A program made the translations under genes and the position numbers. Source: a virus. Taken from it: 43,490 bases of DNA. The notes below the pieces were generated by a model. The model saw nothing but the letters and a program-made list of their open reading frames with translations. It had not been told where the DNA came from and did not search any database. The DNA lies in IMG/VR virus record IMGVR_UViG_3300020056_000053, positions 1 through 43,490 of that record; one strand, written 5' to 3'. Positions 40,627-43,490 of this stretch are shown here, one piece after another (within the stretch, counting starts at the first letter, position 1; every line of letters begins with the position of its first letter).

Positions 40627-41045
40627 TGAAAATATACGAAGTTGAAACAATCACTACTCATTTAGAAGTTGAGATAGAAGATGATTGGGATTGTATTTGC
40701 GGATATACAAGTACAATTACATTTAAATATCCAAAAAATTTATGGGATAGTTTTAAATGTAATTTTTGTGACGAAAAATTAGTAATCGTTGAACCTATCT
40801 TGTTAGGTCAAACTTATTCTGAATTGCTAACTGAAAATAATTTGCAATTAGATGAGAGTGGATATGAACTAGAACCAATTGACGCATTTGTTGATATAAA
40901 ACTAACAGAAAATAATAAAGAAGTTGGTGAATTGATACACATTGGTAGTCACGAAATGGACGGCGCAACTTTATGTGACTGGTGCAACATGTACTTCAAA
41001 GGTGACGGACAATTAACACGCTGCAATGAATGTGAGGAGAAATAA
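40626..41045 (+). CDS. Double zinc-ribbon protein, unknown
   Basis: This 139-aa acidic protein has two likely metal sites: CICGY with CNFC (about 24-48), and CDWC with CNEC (about 116-136). The middle part is helical and acidic. Not recognised. The spacing suits adaptor-type zinc ribbons that bind nucleic acid or polymerases. It is coupled to the clamp-like gene (TAATG). Confidence 0.6.
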   Translation: MKIYEVETITTHLEVEIEDDWDCICGYTSTITFKYPKNLWDSFKCNFCDEKLVIVEPILLGQTYSELLTENNLQLDESGYELEPIDAFVDIKLTENNKEVGELIHIGSHEMDGATLCDWCNMYFKGDGQLTRCNECEEK

Positions 41046-41254
41046 TGGAGTATCACTTTAACGTAGTAAGTCATCTTATCTTCGGTATTGCAGGCGTGCT
41101 GCTTGGATATTACTTTGCTAATGAGTCCTGGAGAAATAATCGTATGTGGGAATGGAAGTCTATTACACAACAGTTAAGACTCCAGGAGACAGAGATACAT
41201 AGATTAGAAACTATTAACGAATCATTAGTAAGTCAGTTAAAGGAGTTAAAATAA
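41045..41254 (+). CDS. Membrane-anchored coiled-coil protein (69 aa)
   Basis: One N-terminal transmembrane helix (VVSHLIFGIAGVLLGYYFA, about 7-25) is followed by a coiled-coil (LQETEIHRLETINESLVSQL). The layout resembles Rz/spanin-like inner-membrane parts, but the gene lies away from the lysis block. The start and stop overlap its neighbours. Confidence 0.6.
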   Translation: MEYHFNVVSHLIFGIAGVLLGYYFANESWRNNRMWEWKSITQQLRLQETEIHRLETINESLVSQLKELK

Positions 41255-41337
41255 TGTGCGAATGTCAAGACGCATATTGTGACTGCTGCGGCAATGAATT
41301 AGTATGCAATAGTTGTAGAGAAGGAGAGTGTGAATAA
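41254..41337 (+). CDS. 27-aa cysteine-rich peptide
   Basis: The ORF encodes 27 residues, eight of them Cys (positions 2, 4, 9, 11, 12, 18, 21, 26) with several acidic residues. It has ribosome site AAGGAG and is coupled on both sides by TAATG overlaps. A metal-binding micropeptide is likely from composition; no family is recognised. Confidence 0.55.
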   Translation: MCECQDAYCDCCGNELVCNSCREGECE

Positions 41338-41615
41338 TGAATAGCTTTAAATTGCTTGTACGTTTTATTGCTGCGATAGGTGGCTATAAAATATTACAAC
41401 AAGAGTATGACAAGGCGCGTAAGTTCTGGACTAAAGTCTCAATAGAAAACAACTGGATAAGAAAAGAAGGTATGTACGTAGTGCTTTACGTAAATATTTG
41501 TGATTTGCAAATAGCTGACCACGTATACACACCTGCGGACAACAAGTTTGACTCTATCTTGTTTACTCATTGTGACATGGATTACTGCGAAGAATGTATA
41601 GGAGTGACATTATGA
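41337..41615 (+). CDS. Early-block protein, unknown (92 aa)
   Basis: It starts with a basic, hydrophobic helix (NSFKLLVRFIAAIGGYKIL) and continues as an alpha/beta protein with a late Cys/His cluster (HCDMDYCEEC, about 78-87) that could bind zinc. Not recognised. The stop overlaps the next start. Confidence 0.6.
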   Translation: MNSFKLLVRFIAAIGGYKILQQEYDKARKFWTKVSIENNWIRKEGMYVVLYVNICDLQIADHVYTPADNKFDSILFTHCDMDYCEECIGVTL

Positions 41616-41800
41616 TTTTGTTTGAATACAAAGGCGTAAAGATTACAGGACAAAGTCGTGACGAAGTCGCACTTTTGCGTGGTCGATTGAAAACAGAAAT
41701 TGATCTACGAATTGCGAACGAACAAATAAAAGATACGTTATGGGAATATATACAGGAGGAAGACATTGAAGAGATAAAGGAAAGAATAAAAGATATATAA
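41612..41800 (+). CDS. Early-block protein, unknown (62 aa)
   Basis: A short protein with two N-terminal strands (ILFEYKGVKITGQS) followed by a charged helix to the end. The ATG at 41612 is preferred over an ATG at 41594 because AGGAG (41600-41604) lies 7 bases upstream and the start overlaps the upstream stop (ATGA). It is the last gene before a terminator. Confidence 0.6.
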   Translation: MILFEYKGVKITGQSRDEVALLRGRLKTEIDLRIANEQIKDTLWEYIQEEDIEEIKERIKDI

Positions 41801-41824
41801 ATATCTAAAGTAAAAATAAAAAAG

Positions 41825-41858
41825 AGCTGCAGCGCCGAATTGTTGCAGCTTTTTTTTT
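41825..41858 (+). terminator. Rho-independent terminator in the early block
   Basis: AGCTGCA (41825-41831) pairs with TGCAGCT (41844-41850), followed by a T-run of nine bases to 41858. It ends the first early operon. The flanking A-run (41816-41823) could make it work on both strands. Confidence 0.85.
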
Positions 41859-41912
41859 ATGTTCTTGATTACTTAATTAATCCAGGTAAAATTGATTTAG
41901 AAGGAGGTTGTT

Positions 41913-42101
41913 ATGATATGGGAATATCCCCAAAGATTAGACAAACACAGTACAAACAAAATATCAGTATATAAGAACGTTGTTAATGGCGCTCTTATCT
42001 TGCATGACGCGGAAGACTTCGCAACAAAGCAAGTTTATATTGGTTACTCTATCCAGGAATCAAAAAGAATGTTTAGAGATTATTTGAAGGGAATAAGATA
42101 A
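41913..42101 (+). CDS. Unknown protein (62 aa) upstream of ardA
   Basis: A small alpha/beta protein (ISVYKNVVNGALILHDAED, then YIGYSIQESKRMFRDYLKG) with an excellent ribosome site AAGGAGG. Not recognised. It begins the second early operon after the terminator and lies directly before the ArdA-like gene. Confidence 0.65.
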   Translation: MIWEYPQRLDKHSTNKISVYKNVVNGALILHDAEDFATKQVYIGYSIQESKRMFRDYLKGIR

Positions 42102-42102
42102 G

Positions 42103-42693
42103 ATGACACAACAAACAGAGACAAAGAACTTTATAGAAATATGTCCTGGCTGCCTTGCTTGTTATAATCAAGGGCGCTTGACTTTTTATTGGTTCCAAAT
42201 AAACAAAGACACAACGCTTGAACAGATAGAGCGCGCGCTTGACGTGGAAGAGATTCACAGAAGAGCAAAAACTCCATTTGTTTGTGGCGGTGATGAAGTT
42301 CACATACAAGATAATGATTTTGGCGGCGGTGAGTACATGACCGCAAAAGAATTATACGGATATGTTGAGCTGCTGCAACTGGTCCCAAATTTTGACTACA
42401 TCAAAGCGTTTAAAGAAGTTTATTTAATGCAAGATGAGTTCCAACAATTTGGTAGCGGCATACAATACGAGCCAAGCGAACAGTTCAAAGAATTTGCTGA
42501 CTCCGTCCAGGTCTTCGACAACATAGACGAACAGAACACGCACCTGGAATATGAGTTTATGGAAATCTATGACGTGAGCGAAACAGATAGATTATATAAT
42601 TATATTGATTGGTCCACAGTGCGCCACGATATGCTTATAGATATGCAAAGAGCAGAAGTAAACGGAAAAATATATTTGTGGAGAGGAATATAA
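42103..42693 (+). CDS. ardA: ArdA-type antirestriction protein
   Basis: This acidic 196-aa protein fits the ArdA family, DNA mimics that block type I restriction enzymes. Matching blocks are CLACYNQGRLTFYWFQI (about 18-34; compare the family's xLxxYNxGxLxGxWI), VHIQDNDFGGGEYMTAKELY (about 66-85; compare the family's IHDYExF) and YIDWSTVRHDMLID near the C-terminus. Length and high content of D and E agree. It would protect incoming phage DNA. The gene is in the early block, where such genes usually sit. Confidence 0.75.
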   Translation: MTQQTETKNFIEICPGCLACYNQGRLTFYWFQINKDTTLEQIERALDVEEIHRRAKTPFVCGGDEVHIQDNDFGGGEYMTAKELYGYVELLQLVPNFDYIKAFKEVYLMQDEFQQFGSGIQYEPSEQFKEFADSVQVFDNIDEQNTHLEYEFMEIYDVSETDRLYNYIDWSTVRHDMLIDMQRAEVNGKIYLWRGI

Positions 42694-42900
42694 ATGGATA
42701 GAAACGAAGTTTATAGATTACTTTTAAATTTTGCCAAAGGAGTCAAAGCTGACACAACCATTGCTGAACAAGTCATGGGAGTAGGTAAAGCTATACAGAT
42801 TCTTGATACAGAAATTAGAATTGTTATAGACGAAGAGCAAAGAGTTAAATATAATAAGCTAGTGGAAAAAATAAATAGGAGATATGAATATGCAAATTAA
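42694..42900 (+). CDS. Early-block protein, unknown (68 aa)
   Basis: A small, mostly helical protein (VYRLLLNFAKGVKADTTI; DEEQRVKYNKLVEKINRRY) that starts directly after the ArdA stop. Not recognised. The start has no strong ribosome site, so it is probably translated by coupling to ardA. Confidence 0.6.
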   Translation: MDRNEVYRLLLNFAKGVKADTTIAEQVMGVGKAIQILDTEIRIVIDEEQRVKYNKLVEKINRRYEYAN

Positions 42901-43222
42901 TTACGTTGGTGTTCTAATTCTATTGTGGATTGTTAGCACTGCCTGGATTGTTTCAGGTTATGCTGCTAAAGGTTATCAAGCCAAGAATACTATCCGCTTA
43001 GATTATGAACTCTATGCAGCAATTAGACACGTGTTAGATTATTGTTATGACACAGAACGAGAGCATTATATTGAGACCTTCGGCGAGGAATCAAATAATT
43101 ATCTTTGGTTAGACAGTGACCTAGATTTACACGTTGACCAGGAAGACACGAATCACATATTTGTTAGTCTTCATTACTTACAAAAGCAATTAGTTCCTGG
43201 AGACACGCAGCCCTTAGCGTAA
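42890..43222 (+). CDS. Membrane-anchored protein, unknown (110 aa)
   Basis: An N-terminal transmembrane helix (VGVLILLWIVSTAWIVSGY, about 5-23) precedes a soluble helical part with acidic and aromatic residues. The ATG at 42890 is preferred over 42884 because AGGAG ends at 42881, giving a normal 8-base spacing. Last gene of the block, followed by a strong terminator. Not recognised. Confidence 0.6.
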   Translation: MQINYVGVLILLWIVSTAWIVSGYAAKGYQAKNTIRLDYELYAAIRHVLDYCYDTEREHYIETFGEESNNYLWLDSDLDLHVDQEDTNHIFVSLHYLQKQLVPGDTQPLA

Positions 43223-43247
43223 CGTACTAATAACCAGGAAGAGAGAG

Positions 43248-43269
43248 AGCGGACTTCGGTCCGCTTTTT
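43248..43269 (+). terminator. Terminator ending the early block
   Basis: AGCGGAC (43248-43254) pairs with GTCCGCT (43259-43265) around a stable TTCG tetraloop, followed by TTTT. The stem core is the same as in the terminator at 36221-36244. Confidence 0.9.
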
Positions 43270-43295
43270 CTTTGTATCACGTGCGCAAAGATTTA

Positions 43296-43325
43296 GATCT
43301 CCGCAAAAAAAAATAATTGGAGATC
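43296..43325 (+). promoter_or_regulatory. Hairpin with poly-A loop near the genome end
   Basis: GATCTCC (43296-43302) pairs with GGAGATC (43319-43325) around a 16-nt loop that contains a run of nine A. It lies directly before the weak ORF at 43326 and would hide its GGAG ribosome site. It could also belong to a packaging or origin region. Confidence 0.4.
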
Positions 43326-43469
43326 ATGATTTTAAAACCAGGTACGCCTGGAAGTTTTAAAGCAGCGCCTGGTGTTCTAGTTGTCGAACGCATATCGAGA
43401 CAGTACGACACAAACCGACTACAAACCGCAGCACCGCGCAACACAACCACACGCACAATATACACATGA
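43326..43469 (+). CDS. Doubtful 47-aa ORF crossing into the terminal repeat
   Basis: The ORF begins with MILKPGTPGSFKAAPGVLVV and ends Thr-rich. A GGAG lies only 3 bases before the ATG. Most of it lies in the 126-bp repeat, and its C-terminal half corresponds to the A/C-rich tract. Codons are unlike those of the other genes. I keep it only because it is the one ORF that would explain this tract. Confidence 0.2.
   Translation: MILKPGTPGSFKAAPGVLVVERISRQYDTNRLQTAAPRNTTTRTIYT
43339..43352 (-). terminator. Possible minus-strand terminator
   Basis: CCAGG and CCTGG form a stem around a 4-base loop. On the minus strand it is followed by TTTT, so it could end a transcript that comes from the tRNA-like element through the circular junction. 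The stem is only 5 bp. Confidence 0.35.
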
Positions 43470-43490
43470 TTATATAACCCCCATAGTTCA
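43365..43490. repeat. Direct terminal repeat, right copy (126 bp)
   Basis: Exact copy of bases 9-134. Upstream of it the sequence runs on without the 8-base inverted start seen at the left end, so the right-hand version is the more reliable reading of this junction. Confidence 0.9.

Noticed and set aside
1-43490. CRISPR array, insertion sequence, integrase or lysogeny repressor
   Set aside because: I found no regularly spaced repeats, no transposase or integrase motifs and no CI-like repressor. The winged-helix gene at 38469 is too small and lacks features of a lysogeny switch.

Overview
The window looks like one essentially complete genome of an uncultured, AT-rich tailed phage (Caudoviricetes). 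Bases 9-134 recur exactly at 43365-43490, so the contig closes on itself (unit about 43.36 kb) or carries a short direct terminal repeat. I see no tape measure, sheath or tail tube but do see very large virion-type proteins and a lytic transglycosylase, which suggests a short-tailed, podovirus-like particle. The host is not stated by the sequence. A marine, low-GC actinobacterium is my best inference: a Thr/Pro-rich and Glu-rich surface protein, many leaderless -10 promoters, and a head gene and holins of actinophage type point that way.

Layout. 1-582: non-coding junction with the terminal repeat, an A/C-rich strand-biased tract, two tRNA-like pieces, a strong hairpin and a promoter. 583-20645: packaging and virion block 1 (terminase with N-terminal Zn-finger and HTH, portal, a 1794-aa and a 1729-aa giant protein, the latter with Nudix and ADP-ribosyltransferase signatures, a lytic transglycosylase, and unrecognised structural proteins). 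20646-20895: promoter plus a multi-hairpin leader. 20896-25782: scaffold candidate, SU10-type capsid protein, small beta protein, head-tail and beta-propeller tail proteins. 25783-28464: fibre genes, including four tandem paralogs. 28438-31256: a cassette with a flavin-dependent halogenase-like gene on the minus strand and two paralogous DUF6065-like genes, mostly with their own leaderless promoters.

31278-36217: lysis and surface block (two r1t-type holin-like proteins, a DUF5675-type endolysin candidate, a large secreted acidic protein, several micro-ORFs, and a metallophosphoesterase). 36246-36460: a candidate small RNA or attenuator whose hairpin loop carries an anti-Shine-Dalgarno sequence. 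36464-43222: early/accessory block with an ssDNA-annealing-like protein, a SET-domain protein, a PD-(D/E)XK nuclease, a sliding-clamp-like protein, Cys-rich peptides and an ArdA-type antirestriction protein. It is bounded on both sides by terminators that share the same stem.

No DNA polymerase, primase, helicase, integrase or repressor is recognisable, so replication should rely on the host replisome, perhaps steered by the clamp-like protein. The most unusual items are the anti-SD small RNA, the structured capsid leader, the tandem receptor-type paralog array with a repeated junction, the degenerate halogenase cassette, a zinc ribbon that follows a TAG stop in frame, and the apparent complete absence of GATGC/GCATC in a phage that also carries ArdA.
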